A stretch of DNA of 64,000 nt from Viola odorata (taxonomy: Eukaryota > Streptophyta > Magnoliopsida > Malpighiales > Violaceae). The stretch spans positions 78,684,781 to 78,748,780 of the forward strand of contig OY829538.1 in NCBI GenBank assembly GCA_963691705.1, written 5' to 3'. Shown one piece after another: positions 9,646-19,440 of this stretch (position 1 is its first letter; every line of letters begins with the position of its first letter). A program made the translations under genes and the position numbers. The notes beneath the pieces were generated by a model, which worked only from the letters and a program-made list of their open reading frames with translations, did no database searches and was not told where the DNA came from.

Positions 9646-10842
9646 ATGGCGGGTGTAGTAGTCTGTGACGATGTGATTGCGGAAATACTGGCAAAGCTAC
9701 CTGTCAAATCTCTTCTGCGGTTCAATTGCGTCTGCAAAACATGGTACTCTGTTATTTCCGATCCTCAATTCTCTAATAGCTTGCATCGGATGCGGCCTTG
9801 TGTTTTGATCTGTGAAAATCTTAGAAAGTTTTCAACTATAACAATCGAATCTTTACTGAGGATCAAAAATAGGGCATTCACTCCTCTTTCTCTTCCATGG
9901 GAAACGGAACCTGATGATTACGGTAAAAATCTATTTTTAGGGTCATGCAACGGCCTGGTTTGTGTGGACCACAAAAATAAAAGTAGTCGTGACAAGAGCG
10001 GCTTGATTTTATGGAACCCTTCAACCAGAAAATTCAGGAGACTGCCTCGTCCGGGATGCTATTCGGTTCAGGATGACTTATGGACCTATGCTTGGTTCGG
10101 TTATGATGAATTGATAGATGATTATAAGTTAGTTTGGCTAAATTGCAACCGTCGCCCTCCTAAAGTAACAGAACTTGATGTGTTCACCCTGAAATCAAAC
10201 ACTTGGAGAAGGCCGCCTGTACCTGTAGACCACATTGCAGATAGGGGTATATGTTTATTCAAAAGACAATATAAATCCATTGGAGTCCTTTCCAATGGAG
10301 CAATTCATTGGATTATTTGTTGTTATCCTCCAAGTGGTGGTTCCAAGGAGGTATGTATTCTTGCTCTTGATTTAGCCACCGAGAAGCATCGACTGCTCAA
10401 ATTTTCTCATGCTCCAGTGGGCCCTTGGGTAGGAAGCTTATTAGGAGGATGTCTTTGCTTATGCACTATTGCTTATGATGAGAATGGTTATCGTGTGATG
10501 GATTTGTGGGTGATGAAAGAGTATGGCGTGGAGTCGTCTTGGACAAAACTGCTATCGATTCCTCTTACGGTCATTCGCCCCGGCTTGTTTCTCGGGTTTT
10601 CTCTGATTCTACTCTCAAAGGAAGAAGGTAAGGAGATCGTGGCCATGTGTGATGGTGTCTGTGAGCAGTCCGGGGGCGCGGACCGGGGCGTGATTGTGAA
10701 GTTGAGAGTTGAAGGAGGAAAAAAGGTCAGATTTGAAGAAACTCTGTTGTGTGTTCCCATACATCTGGAAGAGATTTTTGAGTTTCAAAATAATGTTGTC
10801 CAACACATGGAGGAGAGTCTGGTGTCTCTTTCTGCCGATTAA
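9646..10842 (+). CDS. F-box protein with F-box-associated (FBA) domain
   Basis: An intronless gene for 398 residues. Residues about 7-47 form the F-box (DDVIAEILAKLPVKSLLRFN, then CVCKTWYSVISDPQF), the part that binds SKP1 and places the protein in an SCF ubiquitin ligase. From about residue 100 the F-box-associated type 1 pattern follows: GSCNGLVCV, then LILWNPSTRKFRRLP, then FGYDELIDDYKLV, and later GAIHWI and ILALDLATEKHRLL. This is the architecture of the large plant F-box/kelch At3g23880/CPR1-like group, in which the FBA part recruits the substrate. Length is normal for the group and no lesion is seen. The ATG at 9646 is the first in frame and sits at the usual distance before the F-box. 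The substrate is unknown. The ubiquitin-like genes around it are neighbours by chance as far as can be seen. Confidence 0.9.
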   Translation: MAGVVVCDDVIAEILAKLPVKSLLRFNCVCKTWYSVISDPQFSNSLHRMRPCVLICENLRKFSTITIESLLRIKNRAFTPLSLPWETEPDDYGKNLFLGSCNGLVCVDHKNKSSRDKSGLILWNPSTRKFRRLPRPGCYSVQDDLWTYAWFGYDELIDDYKLVWLNCNRRPPKVTELDVFTLKSNTWRRPPVPVDHIADRGICLFKRQYKSIGVLSNGAIHWIICCYPPSGGSKEVCILALDLATEKHRLLKFSHAPVGPWVGSLLGGCLCLCTIAYDENGYRVMDLWVMKEYGVESSWTKLLSIPLTVIRPGLFLGFSLILLSKEEGKEIVAMCDGVCEQSGGADRGVIVKLRVEGGKKVRFEETLLCVPIHLEEIFEFQNNVVQHMEESLVSLSAD

Positions 10843-11269
10843 TTAGCAGTTATTTTGTAACGTATCCAAAACGTAAACAGAGAGTTAAATGTGTCCAAAT
10901 GGTCATAGTTGGAGGAACTACCGTGCATTTTTCATCATTTGGCATGCATATCTTGTCAATCTAGAAAAAGTTCACTTCTTAGAATTGTTCATTCTCATCA
11001 CTATTCCTCTTATCTCATCTTAGAGACAAGGAAATTAAATAATTCGATAACCTATTTAAAATTTAAACAAATACTTGTGGTTCATACGTAATAAAAATAT
11101 CTTAATAAAAGACCTCGATGCTAACAGCATATATAGTCTCATTGATAAAACACATAACTTCAAAACAAATTAAGAGTTCAAAGAGAGAAAACTGAGGAGC
11201 AAAGTTTCGGATTTTACAGTAGATAGAATAGAACAACCTCTGTTTTATTATAGGAATTTTATTATTGCT
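10843..11269. other. Downstream of the F-box gene, no gene seen
   Basis: AT-rich sequence containing the probable 3' end of the F-box transcript. Nothing else is recognised. Confidence 0.4.
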
Positions 11270-11345
11270 ACTATTACTAACTAGTAAAAAGCTACTAGTT
11301 TCCTTTATTCTTTTCCTTTAGTTTCAACCTTACCACCCACATCAC

Positions 11346-11521
11346 CTACTTCCTTTGAATTCTTACATAATTATCTCTATTAATACCCGAATCGCTCAAA
11401 AATTCGGAATCTTCAAGGTCACGATTATTCAGAGGTTCCCCAAGAATGAGCTTCGTGTTAGTCATGTCGATTCCGGCAATGGTTTGGACTTTCATCTTCA
11501 GTTCTTCAATCGTCATCGGGT
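11346..11521 (-). pseudogene. Truncated ubiquitin-like copy (C-terminal half only)
   Basis: This encodes only the second half of domain 2 of the 5351-5815 protein (MTIEELKMKVQTIAGIDMTN, then LILGEP and ending YVRIQRK), with about 10 differences from the parent. Upstream of about 11521 the frame runs into former intergenic sequence that was joined by a deletion. An in-frame ATG at 11603 therefore gives a short chimeric ORF whose first 30 residues are not derived from the gene. Domain 1 and the promoter are missing, so it is a dead fragment. Confidence 0.75.
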
Positions 11522-11820
11522 TGTGTAAATTAAATTTTGTAATTTTTGAACAAAATATTCCACGAAAAGGATCTATTTGACAAACAAATTTATAACTAGC
11601 CATATGATTTGTCTATTCTACGATTTTTTTAGGTGTCATCTCGGCCTAAACATTATCGGATTTCAAAGAAAAATGGTTGTTGCACATGTGTGAATAAGCA
11701 TTTTAAACGTCCGATAGAGTTCTAGTATATTTTCTTATGTTTTAGGCTTTACAAGAGTAAAAAAAAGGGGTAGTAAAGGTAAATGTTGCTCACATCCAAA
11801 CAAACTCAAGAAAGCAAAAC

Positions 11821-12124
11821 TCAATTTCTTTTAGGAGTTTGTAGAGTTAGACCAGCTTCAAGTTGGTTTGATGTTATAGCTTCTTTTTGAGCCTCCTTAG
11901 CTGCATCATAAGAAGCATGTAGCCCAACAAACAGATAATAAGCAAACAAAATCAGTGTCCAAACTCCAAATCTGATGAATGATTCCAAATCAATTGACCC
12001 CATGATGAACAAATTGATAGCTATACTTGCTGATGGAAGCCATGGCACCAATGGCACACCCCACAATTTAGGTTTTCTTGCTTGCTTCAATGTCATTTTC
12101 AGCCCCAGTGTTGATAAAAACCAG
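11821..12124 (-). pseudogene. 3'-terminal fragment of a cationic amino acid transporter
   Basis: This matches the last 100 or so codons of the CAT gene at 14638-16428 almost perfectly (WFLSTLGLKMTLKQARKPKL, then LPSASIAINLFIMGSIDLES). A single-base loss near the stop (GTTAGACCAGC here, GTTAGACCCAGC in the parent) changes the last residues. The fragment starts abruptly at about 12124, where the parent would continue into TM helix 11. The sequence fused there (12125-12420) is GC-rich and unrelated. It keeps only the last two or three membrane helices and cannot transport. Confidence 0.8.
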
Positions 12125-12729
12125 AGCACCGCTGCCCCAACCTCCGCAGCCTCTGTCTCCACCGATCTCTCACCGCCGACGATCACTTTCCCTCTCGGCC
12201 GTCGTCCTCGCCGTCACCACATAAACTAGCACCATTACTTCGTCGTCGCCCTCACTTCCGATCTGCTACCGCAACCGCAACCGCGCTACCGTTGCTGCCC
12301 ATCCGCGACACCCTCTGCTCTCCTAGCCGCCATCTTCGCCTCCGACCACATCACACAGCGCCACCGCTTCACCGATCTTCACCCACCGTCGCCACATCTC
12401 TTAATTTGGCCGAAAAGAACAAAAATGGAAGAAGTAAAAGAGAGAAAACGAAAAGAAAGGACAAGTAAAGAAAAAAGGGGGGTTGCCGCCGGCCGGTCCC
12501 TAAGGGAAAACCCTAGAAATGAGAAAGAGATGAGAGGATTTATGAGAGAGAGAATTTTAGTGAGAGAGTTAAATATTAATATTAAAGCTAATACTTATTT
12601 CTCTAAGGAGAATGCAGGTTGTCTAACTCTAAAATGATTTTTGACCAAAAAGGTCCTTTATTAAATTGAAATTGCATATTATTCTGAAAAACACTTGAAA
12701 ACTCATTTCCACTACAGATTTCCTCCCAT
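12125..12729. other. GC-rich fused segment and short spacer, no gene supported
   Basis: 12125-12420 is rich in CCGCC, GCCGTC and CACCG words, like the leader of a plant gene or a retroelement U5, and is joined directly to the CAT fragment. 12425-12637 has an open frame of Lys, Arg and Glu repeats (KERKRKERTSKEKR) that shows no family. Neither is supported as a gene. Confidence 0.35.
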
Positions 12730-13215
12730 CTATTTCCTATCTACATATCGCAAATAACTGTCATCAGTAATACCAATCTCTCCCAATAAGTCACTTTCAT
12801 CATCAAGTTCTTCACTATTTGGAGGTCTCCCGAGCATGAGTTTTTTGTTTGTCATGTCAATTCTCCCGGTCCTATGGAGTGTCTCCCTCAACTGCTTCAC
12901 CGTCATCATATTTTTCACTTTAACTCTAACGAGGTCGCGTGGGTGGTGAGGAGGATCCTCCTCCGGACGAGCACAAAGCTGATACCAGCGAATACGTTCG
13001 AGCTCAGCACCGTCTCCGATTCCACATTCATCGACCGTCTTCTTGTCATCCTCTAATAGCCTCCCTTGAAAATACAGTTCTTGCACGCCGCCGTGAGGAT
13101 GAGAAAACATGTTTTCAATTTCCTTCTTCAGTTCCGAAATCTCCATAGCACCGTCGCTAACAGTCACATTGCGTTTCACACCCTCACAAATAACACTAAT
13201 TCTCAGTCTTGTCAT
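12730..13215 (-). CDS. Tandem double ubiquitin-like domain protein (copy 3)
   Basis: This is a 161-residue protein of the same architecture as 5351-5815. Domain 1 has the helix ISELKKEIENMF and the turn YFQGRLLEDDKKTVDECGI, a good match to the ubiquitin strand 3 to strand 4 segment. Domain 2 has MTVKQLRETLHRTGRIDMTN, KKLMLGRPPN and a family-typical ending (EIGITDDSYLRYVDRK). The linker (ARPEEDPPHHPRDL) is longer and more proline-rich than in the other copies. There is no C-terminal Gly-Gly. ATG 13215 is the only sensible start. It is the most diverged of the three but fully open. Role unknown; a non-conjugated scaffold or decoy for ubiquitin-pathway factors is a guess. Confidence 0.75.
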   Translation of the reverse strand: MTRLRISVICEGVKRNVTVSDGAMEISELKKEIENMFSHPHGGVQELYFQGRLLEDDKKTVDECGIGDGAELERIRWYQLCARPEEDPPHHPRDLVRVKVKNMMTVKQLRETLHRTGRIDMTNKKLMLGRPPNSEELDDESDLLGEIGITDDSYLRYVDRK

Positions 13216-13984
13216 TATTGTCTGCTAAGAAAGCAATAACCAATTTATTACTATTGTTACTTTTGATTTTATATATCAAAATAAATCATTGAATTAGGAT
13301 GAATATTTTTCAACCTAATTTGCATGTTGGTTTGGTAGAAAATGAAAAAGAAACCTTACCTTTAATAATTACAATATGAAAAATTCCAGAAAATGAAAAA
13401 TTCGTTAATAATTAATCTGATTATTTTAAAAATATAGTGAAACATAAGCATATGAATTTGTTGCTCACATAAAGGAATCGCAGGTCCATCTTAAGGGTAC
13501 TAATTCATTTATTTATCTTAATTTCAAATCCAAATTTGAAAATAAAAATTATACTAAATTCTCTTTTTGTTCACTTGAAGTAATTGTACATACTTTCCAT
13601 CTTGAAGAAATTAATTAATTAATTTGAGAGAGATTGAAAATTGTTAATGGAAATACTTTATTATGGAAGTTAAATTATTCAAATTCAACAGCTAAAAAGC
13701 TTATTTATTTAAACAACTGACCAATGGAAAAGCTTGCTTGTAAAAACAATTGGCATATTATTAATTACCAAAAAAAAAAACGATATATAACTATTAATTG
13801 AGTAATAAATAAATGAATTATATTCACGATTATCCTAGCTAGCTACCAATATTCAACTAAACCATTGATTGATAGAGTAACACAAAAAAATTCTCATCAT
13901 ATACATCATTAATTAGGTATACACATTTGTCTCCCACCAAAAAATTGTACAATTAATTGACGAAACAAGGGTTTTTAATACAAT
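13216..13984. other. AT-rich intergenic region
   Basis: It contains the presumed promoter of the ubiquitin-like gene at 12730-13215, whose start lies at 13215. No further gene or clear transposon end is recognised. Confidence 0.4.
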
Positions 13985-14521
13985 TAGAAAAATTGTACAT
14001 AATAATACAAGTTTAAGGGCCTCAATACGTACAGAGTGCTCCAAGCTTAAGTCCTCAAGATGCACACATGAAGATAAAAGGGAGTCCATGGCTTCTGTTG
14101 TCACGTCTACCGATTTCAAACGCAAGGCTCTCGACGAAGCAAAAGCATTGACCAAACAAGGGGGTAACATAAAATTCGGAACCTCTTTGGAAGGTGGGAG
14201 GCCAGATGATAAGTCCAGATCTAATGCTTTGACATTTTTCTGAATTGCGAAATGTATCCATTCCTCAAGAGTTTAAACACAATCCACATCAAAACAAATC
14301 CTGAACCCTTCTACTGTTGCGCACTGCAGTGAATTCAAAACCTGATAGACCCAATTCACATACTTTGTTCTTGCAACACCAAATTGCTCAGTTCGAGGCT
14401 TCAAATCAAACATTAACATTGCATCTTTACCGTCAAAGTCCAGCACGCCCGTAAAAGATTTCCACAAGTCTCTCCACTTCCTGGAAACAACGCATGTACT
14501 TGCATCTTCTTTCAACGTCAA
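13985..14521 (-). pseudogene. F-box/LRR (FBD-type) gene fragment
   Basis: Read on the minus strand it gives LTLKEDASTCVVSRKWRDLW, the second half of an F-box, then a linker with DFDGKDAML, YVNWVYQVLNSLQC and FRICFDVDCV. An in-frame TAA at 14273-14275 interrupts it, after which the same frame continues TLEEWIHFAIQKNVKALDLD and LPPCLVNAFASSRALRLKSV, the typical start of the leucine-rich part of plant F-box/FBD/LRR proteins. The first half of the F-box is cut off at 14521, exactly where the spacer shared with 7310 and 11730 begins. The LRR and FBD parts after about 13985 are missing. Two truncations and a stop make it a clear pseudogene. Confidence 0.75.
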
Positions 14522-14524
14522 ATA

Positions 14525-14637
14525 TTTAAGTGTATATTTTCTTATGTTTTAGATCTTACAAGAGTGAAAAAAAACGGGTAGTAAAGGTAATGTTGCTCAC
14601 ATCCAAACAAACTCAAGAAAGCAAAACTCAATTTCTT
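14525..14637 (-). repeat. Segmental duplication, copy 3 of the spacer
   Basis: GTGTATATTTTCTTATGTTT through CTCACATCCAAACAAACTCA is shared with 7319-7396 and 11728-11805. Here it forms the 3' untranslated region and downstream flank of the intact CAT gene, so this is probably its original place. Confidence 0.65.
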
Positions 14638-16428
14638 TTAGGAGTTTGTAGAGTTAGACCCAGCTTCAAGTTGGTTTGATGTTATAGCTTCTTTTTGAGT
14701 CTCCTTAGCTGCATCATAAGAAGCATGTAGCCCAACAAACAGATAATAAGCAAACAAAATCAGTGTCCAAACTCCAAATCTGATGAATGATTCCAAATCA
14801 ATTGACCCCATGATGAACAGATTGATAGCTATACTTGCTGATGGAAGCCATGGCACCAATGGCACGCCCCACAATTTAGGTTTTCTTGCTTGCTTCAATG
14901 TCATTTTCAGCCCCAGTGTTGATAAAAACCAGATAGGCAGAGTCACTGCATAGCCGATCCATCCGTTTGTACCGGTTGCCCAATACGCAGCAGCACCAAT
15001 TGAAGATCCTATAATCAACACCAAGAACAGAATGAGTTTATTCCTGTCAGATTCTGATGTCTCCCCGGTGACATAGTATCGTCGCGTTAATAAACTGAGG
15101 GACACGAGCGAAAATATGAACAGAGTCGATATCGAGAGTAGGTTCGCTAAGACATTGAGGTTCGTGAAGAAAGCAACAATGCAGTTCGCGAATGTCATGA
15201 TCACGGTCGCGTTGACTGGAGTACCGGTTTTCTCGTTGATGTAGGCGAGTATCGGTGGTGCCATGTGGGTTCGAGCAATGTGAGTGAAGTATCGAGCCTG
15301 TCCGATGATGTTAGCGAGCAGAACTGTTGTCATTCCCTTTAATGCACCTAAGGCGACAATGTACTTAGCCCAACCCATTCCAACAGTTTGGAATGCCATG
15401 GTGAATGGCGCGTCCTTGTCAATTTGAGTGTAGGGCAGCATAAAGCTAAGTGTTGCTGCAAGAACACAGTAAGCTATTATGATAACTGTCATGGACCCGA
15501 CAAGACCGATTGGGATATCTCTACCAGGATTCTTGATTTCTTCAGCTAGAGTTGCAACCCCATCAAACCCTACATAAGCAAAGAACAACATTGCTGAAGC
15601 TTTCAGGATCCCGCGCACACCGAAAGGAGCAAAGGGTGTGTAATTCCCAACATTCGCTTTCGTAAGGCCTGTGATGAGGATGAAAACCAGAACAATAAGG
15701 TGTATGATTGTGGCAATGGAATTGAACCGTGACGAGCCCTTCATGCTCCAGCAGGCAATAAAGCAGACTAAGATCGAGACACCAACAGCAATCGGGTCTA
15801 AATGGTTGTAATTATCAGCTAGCAAAGTGGCATGAATACGGAAAGTGTCAGGATCATGGTTGCACAATGTAGCAAAATAGGAAGTCCATGACCTTGCCAC
15901 ACCGGCACCACCAACTACATACTCAAACAGAATGTTTCCTGCAGCTATATAGGCTATGAAATCACCAAGCTCCACTCGTAGATACGCGAAAGATCCTCCT
16001 GCCACTGGTAATTCAACGGCGAATTCGCTATAGCACAAAACCGACAGCAATGCTGATATACCTGAGATAAAGTAGGAAATGGTAACTGCAGGACCTGCAT
16101 CATATCTTGCAGCTTCACCTGTCAGGACAAAAATTCCTGCACCCATAACAGAACCTATGCCAAACCAGATGAGATCCCACCAATTCAGGGTCTTTTTCAT
16201 CTCATGTTCGCTACGGGCACGGACTTCGTGTAGCTCGAAGCTGTCCATTGATCGTGCCAGAAGGCGGTCTTTGAGGCGCGATTTTGTGTTGGAAAGTGCC
16301 TTGACATAACTTCCCCAGCTCTGAAATGATTCCTCTGGCAAGAAATCCTCTTTACTGCACACACATCCTCTCTTTTTAAGGCTATTGCCATTGCCATTTC
16401 CTGTAGCAGCATCATTACTGGTCACCAT
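14638..16428 (-). CDS. Cationic amino acid transporter, plant CAT family (intronless CDS)
   Basis: This is a 596-residue polytopic membrane protein of the amino acid-polyamine-organocation superfamily, normal in length for plant CATs. The N-terminal cytosolic part has the family words FLPEESFQSWGSY and EHEMKKTLNWWDLIWFGIG. TM1 carries the substrate-site motif GSVMGAGIFVLTG (92-104). PVAGGSFAYLRVELGDF (141-157) and GQARYFTHIARTHM are conserved CAT landmarks. About 14 helices are expected, with a C-terminal CAT extension ending EAGSNSTNS. It would import Lys, Arg and related amino acids by proton symport; the membrane (plasma membrane or tonoplast) cannot be decided. The ATG at 16428 is chosen because a splice acceptor (TTGTGCAG) lies 7 bp upstream. 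It resembles the CAT5/CAT8-like branch. The paralogue at 35990-38978 has an intron after PVAG that is absent here. A 3' fragment is duplicated at 11821-12124. Confidence 0.92.
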   Translation of the reverse strand: MVTSNDAATGNGNGNSLKKRGCVCSKEDFLPEESFQSWGSYVKALSNTKSRLKDRLLARSMDSFELHEVRARSEHEMKKTLNWWDLIWFGIGSVMGAGIFVLTGEAARYDAGPAVTISYFISGISALLSVLCYSEFAVELPVAGGSFAYLRVELGDFIAYIAAGNILFEYVVGGAGVARSWTSYFATLCNHDPDTFRIHATLLADNYNHLDPIAVGVSILVCFIACWSMKGSSRFNSIATIIHLIVLVFILITGLTKANVGNYTPFAPFGVRGILKASAMLFFAYVGFDGVATLAEEIKNPGRDIPIGLVGSMTVIIIAYCVLAATLSFMLPYTQIDKDAPFTMAFQTVGMGWAKYIVALGALKGMTTVLLANIIGQARYFTHIARTHMAPPILAYINEKTGTPVNATVIMTFANCIVAFFTNLNVLANLLSISTLFIFSLVSLSLLTRRYYVTGETSESDRNKLILFLVLIIGSSIGAAAYWATGTNGWIGYAVTLPIWFLSTLGLKMTLKQARKPKLWGVPLVPWLPSASIAINLFIMGSIDLESFIRFGVWTLILFAYYLFVGLHASYDAAKETQKEAITSNQLEAGSNSTNS

Positions 16429-16435
16429 TGTTTCC

Positions 16436-16768
16436 CTGCACAACAAAAATTTGTAAAAAAACACAAGAATTTGATGGATTATTGCATTAATTTGAGAATA
16501 TGGACCTACTCTACAAAACCCAAAAAGAAAATTTTAAGAAAATCTTATTCTGTTACATCCAATATGTTAATGATCATAAAACACTAACTAACAAGCGTAT
16601 TACAGTGGCAACAGAACAGAACAGAACATAACAAGATCAGAACAGAACAGAAAAGGTCTTTAGTCTGATGAACATAACAGAACAGACGAGCAATCTGGAA
16701 AGAACTGAACAGTTCTCACAACAACATTAAAAAAAGAAGTTAAAAGACTTAATTATATGAAATGCTAC
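16436..16768 (-). other. Probable 5'-UTR intron of the CAT gene
   Basis: On the minus strand a donor (AATCGAG followed by GTAGCATTTC) at 16768 and an acceptor (GTTGTGCAG) ending at 16436 define a 333-bp intron lying just upstream of the start codon. The CAT gene at 35990-38978 has an intron in the same place. The intron contains a run of AGAAC/AACAG pentamers (about 16610-16690). Confidence 0.6.
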
Positions 16769-16901
16769 CTCGATTTGGAAAAAACCTGCCTGGGAATGAT
16801 GGTTTTGAAGTTGCATGCAGAGGAAGGTTGAGCTAGGAAGAACAGTTACCCATCTATTGTGACTTGTGAGTGGACTGCGATCTACAGCAGTGCATTGAGG
16901 T

Positions 16902-16909
16902 AGGTATTT
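16902..16909 (-). promoter_or_regulatory. TATA box of the CAT gene
   Basis: TATAAATA on the minus strand (plus-strand TATTTATA) lies about 130 bp upstream of the predicted 5'-UTR intron donor, leaving a plausible first non-coding exon. Confidence 0.5.
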
Positions 16910-16924
16910 ATAGAGACAGCACAC

Positions 16925-18040
16925 TGCACTTTTGCTTGTTTTGAAAGTGGATTAAAAAATTATTATTTGTTCAATTTTCCCGTGTGCTCTCACTTTCTCG
17001 TAGACAACGCATTATTTCGTTCAAATATGGATCATTTTATGTTAAATTTTCCCTTCAACTCGAAATCTAAATTAAAAATAAATAAATCTTTCATTTACTT
17101 ATTTAACGATGAAACTATAATGTTCCCCCAAAAAAAAAATTTAAAAATGAATAATCCTATTTTTCAAAATTCAAACTAAGTCTGCCAGCATTATCTTGCA
17201 TGTCAAGAGATAATGGGTTGTTCATTTTTTCTTCTTTTTGTAGTGGAGGAGTGGAAAGAAAATATTTATTATTATTATTTTATATGTTTTTTTCATGACG
17301 TTTAGTTTTTTTTCCCGGCGGAGAGGGTGTGGCGGCCGGGCGGCTGTGGGCCGGGGCCCGGGACTGATCGTGCTCTTAGTTAAGAATGGCATCATATTCC
17401 AAATCTTGGATCATTTTATCATGTAATTATTAACCTTTTAATAATATGCTAGTCATAATCAATTTAATTTATCAAGAATACTATTCTTTTCAATGTGGGT
17501 GCTACCCTTTTTTAAAAAAGCTTTAATTAGAGTCAAGCTATATATCTATACATCATTTATATATTGTATATATTGGACAAAACTTATAAAAGTATGTATG
17601 ATTAGGTATATATATGGTATTAATTATTATATAGCCGGTCATATTCTTTCTACTTTGAGCAAGTTGATTTTTTTTTGAAAAGGTTTTCTAATTATTTATA
17701 AGTTTTGAGACTCGGCATCAATCTTGTCTACTACTTTTATAAAATTAGAAAAAAATTCAATAACTTTTTCTGCCATTTATATGAACAAATTTAAACCGTA
17801 AATAAGAAGAATTTCAATTGTATATTGATGTACGCAAGTAGAATTCAAAGACGAGACTCTCAAATATTTGATGAAAAATGCTCTAATATAATATTAAAAA
17901 ATATAGTCATATAACTTGTGAGATACTAAAAAAACAAAATTTATGCAATTACAAATGATAAAATTGTAATTGTACTTGAAGAACAAAAAAACTCTCTAAC
18001 CCGATCGACCATGCTTGAACAAATACAAAATATCATCAGA
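16925..18040. other. Intergenic, AT-rich, with a GC-rich patch
   Basis: No gene is supported. A GC-rich island of about 55 bp at 17317-17372 (CCGGCGGAGAGGG, GGCGGCCGGGCGGC, GGGCCGGGGCCCGGG) stands out from sequence that is otherwise strongly AT-rich. The remainder is plain. Confidence 0.4.
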
Positions 18041-18187
18041 TAATTTTGGCCAGAATTTTTTCTCAGACGTACAAACATACGCTCAAAAAAAGGTACGAAA
18101 TTTTTTTGGGTCAAATAATGAGGCATCCGATTTTCTTAATATACGTGTCCAAATAGTAAAAATCGTTTAATAAAAACCGAAGGGAGT
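18041..18187. mobile_element. Half of a Stowaway-like MITE
   Basis: The right end AACCGAAGGGAG followed by TA, and the interior words TTTTTTTGGGTCAAATAATG and ATCCGATTTTCTTAATATAC, match the right half of the complete element at 45272-45504. The left half is missing. Confidence 0.5.
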
Positions 18188-18189
18188 AT

Positions 18190-19114
18190 TTGTGTAATAT
18201 TTCTGGCTATCTTTGGTTGCATGCATCAGTTTGGCGTTGGAAAGTGGAAACGGCACGACTTGGTTACTCAAGCTATCGGCTTACAATATGGTGCTCGCAT
18301 TAAAAACTCACCTACCCGTATGAAGACTCATAAATATCCATGTTTTTTTCTCCCTTTCATACCCGACTCAAAAACTCGAACTCTAAAACTTAATTAGTCC
18401 ATCTTTATCTTATAAAAATTACATTACTTTCTTACCACATACTCCTTCTGTTCCATTAAGCACGCTTTTTAACCATTATTAGGACTTCAATACCCTTATC
18501 AATCTGCCTTATTTACAATACTATACCATAAAAGTTAAAGTAATTAGGACTATTAGAGCAAACTAAATACAAAATTATGGATATGGCATATATAAAGGTT
18601 TTTTATTGTGGAAAAAAGTCAATTGTACATTAATCATTTATTGCTAAATGGCAAGGCCAATTTTCCACGACAAGAAAACAGGAAAGAAAAGAAAAAACCA
18701 ACATGGTTTGAATCTTAATCCTACCTTTACCTATAAAAAAAACAAAAGAAATAAAAAAAACGATATTTTTGTGAAGAGAATACCTAAGAAGAAAACAAAG
18801 TAAAAAAGAAAAGAAAATTCAAACCCTATTTCTATTTGAATATATGTTGTGTTTATATTTATTTATATTCATACTCAGATAGTTCGAATCTCACCTTTGC
18901 TTATAAAAAAAATATTTATATTACTTTTTTACAAAGTTATTATAATCGAATTGGACATCGAACTGCTCAATCATAATTTATTGATTCTCTAGTTCAACCC
19001 GGTTGAACCTGATCATGTTTCATAATCGTTCATATATTGAACCATTCAACTCATGGGTCACTAATTTACTAGTTCAACTAGATTGAACCATTTGGTTTAT
19101 CAAAAATATATATT

Positions 19115-19194
<80 letters not shown>
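18190..19194. other. Intergenic with hAT-MITE remnant and (TA)n tract
   Basis: No gene is supported. 18950-19090 repeats words found inside the hAT-like MITEs of the 54-61 kb region (GGTTGAACCTGATCATG, CGTTCATATATTGAACC) and is a remnant of one. 19120-19194 is a pure (TA)n microsatellite of about 75 bp. Confidence 0.45.
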
Positions 19195-19198
<4 letters not shown>

Positions 19199-19440
19199 CA
19201 GACCGACCGATCCAACCTAATTTTTATAACTATATTTTTTATATCACTGAAAAAAAATACTAATTAATCATGAACCGAACTCATCGTTCTGTTTAGTCGC
19301 TTCATTTGTGCGGGCTAACTTTTAATTGGGCTATATGCCTGGGCCGTTAATCATATGGATTTGAAGAGCAGAGAGAGAACCGCAAAACTGGTCAGTTTTT
19401 TTTAAAAAAAATTGGTTATATTATTAATTATCATTATTAT

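Larger units (their letters stand above)
11270..12124 (-). repeat. Segmental duplication, copy 2: UBL tail + spacer + CAT tail
   Basis: 11270-11521 matches the 3' part of the gene at 5351-5815 and its downstream sequence. From about 11522 the match jumps to about 7066 (a deletion of roughly 1.5 kb with TTGT shared at the junction) and continues through the spacer. From about 11740 to 12124 it matches 14535-14930, the 3' end of the intact CAT gene. The copy stops at 12124 in unrelated GC-rich sequence. Confidence 0.75.

Noticed and set aside
12425..12637. 70-codon frame MEEVKERKRKERTSK
   Set aside because: Purine-rich low-complexity sequence; no homologous copy with a conserved frame in the window.
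16429..16464. N-terminal extension of the CAT gene to 16464
   Set aside because: Starts with GTG, and the extra codons cross the splice acceptor of a 5'-UTR intron.
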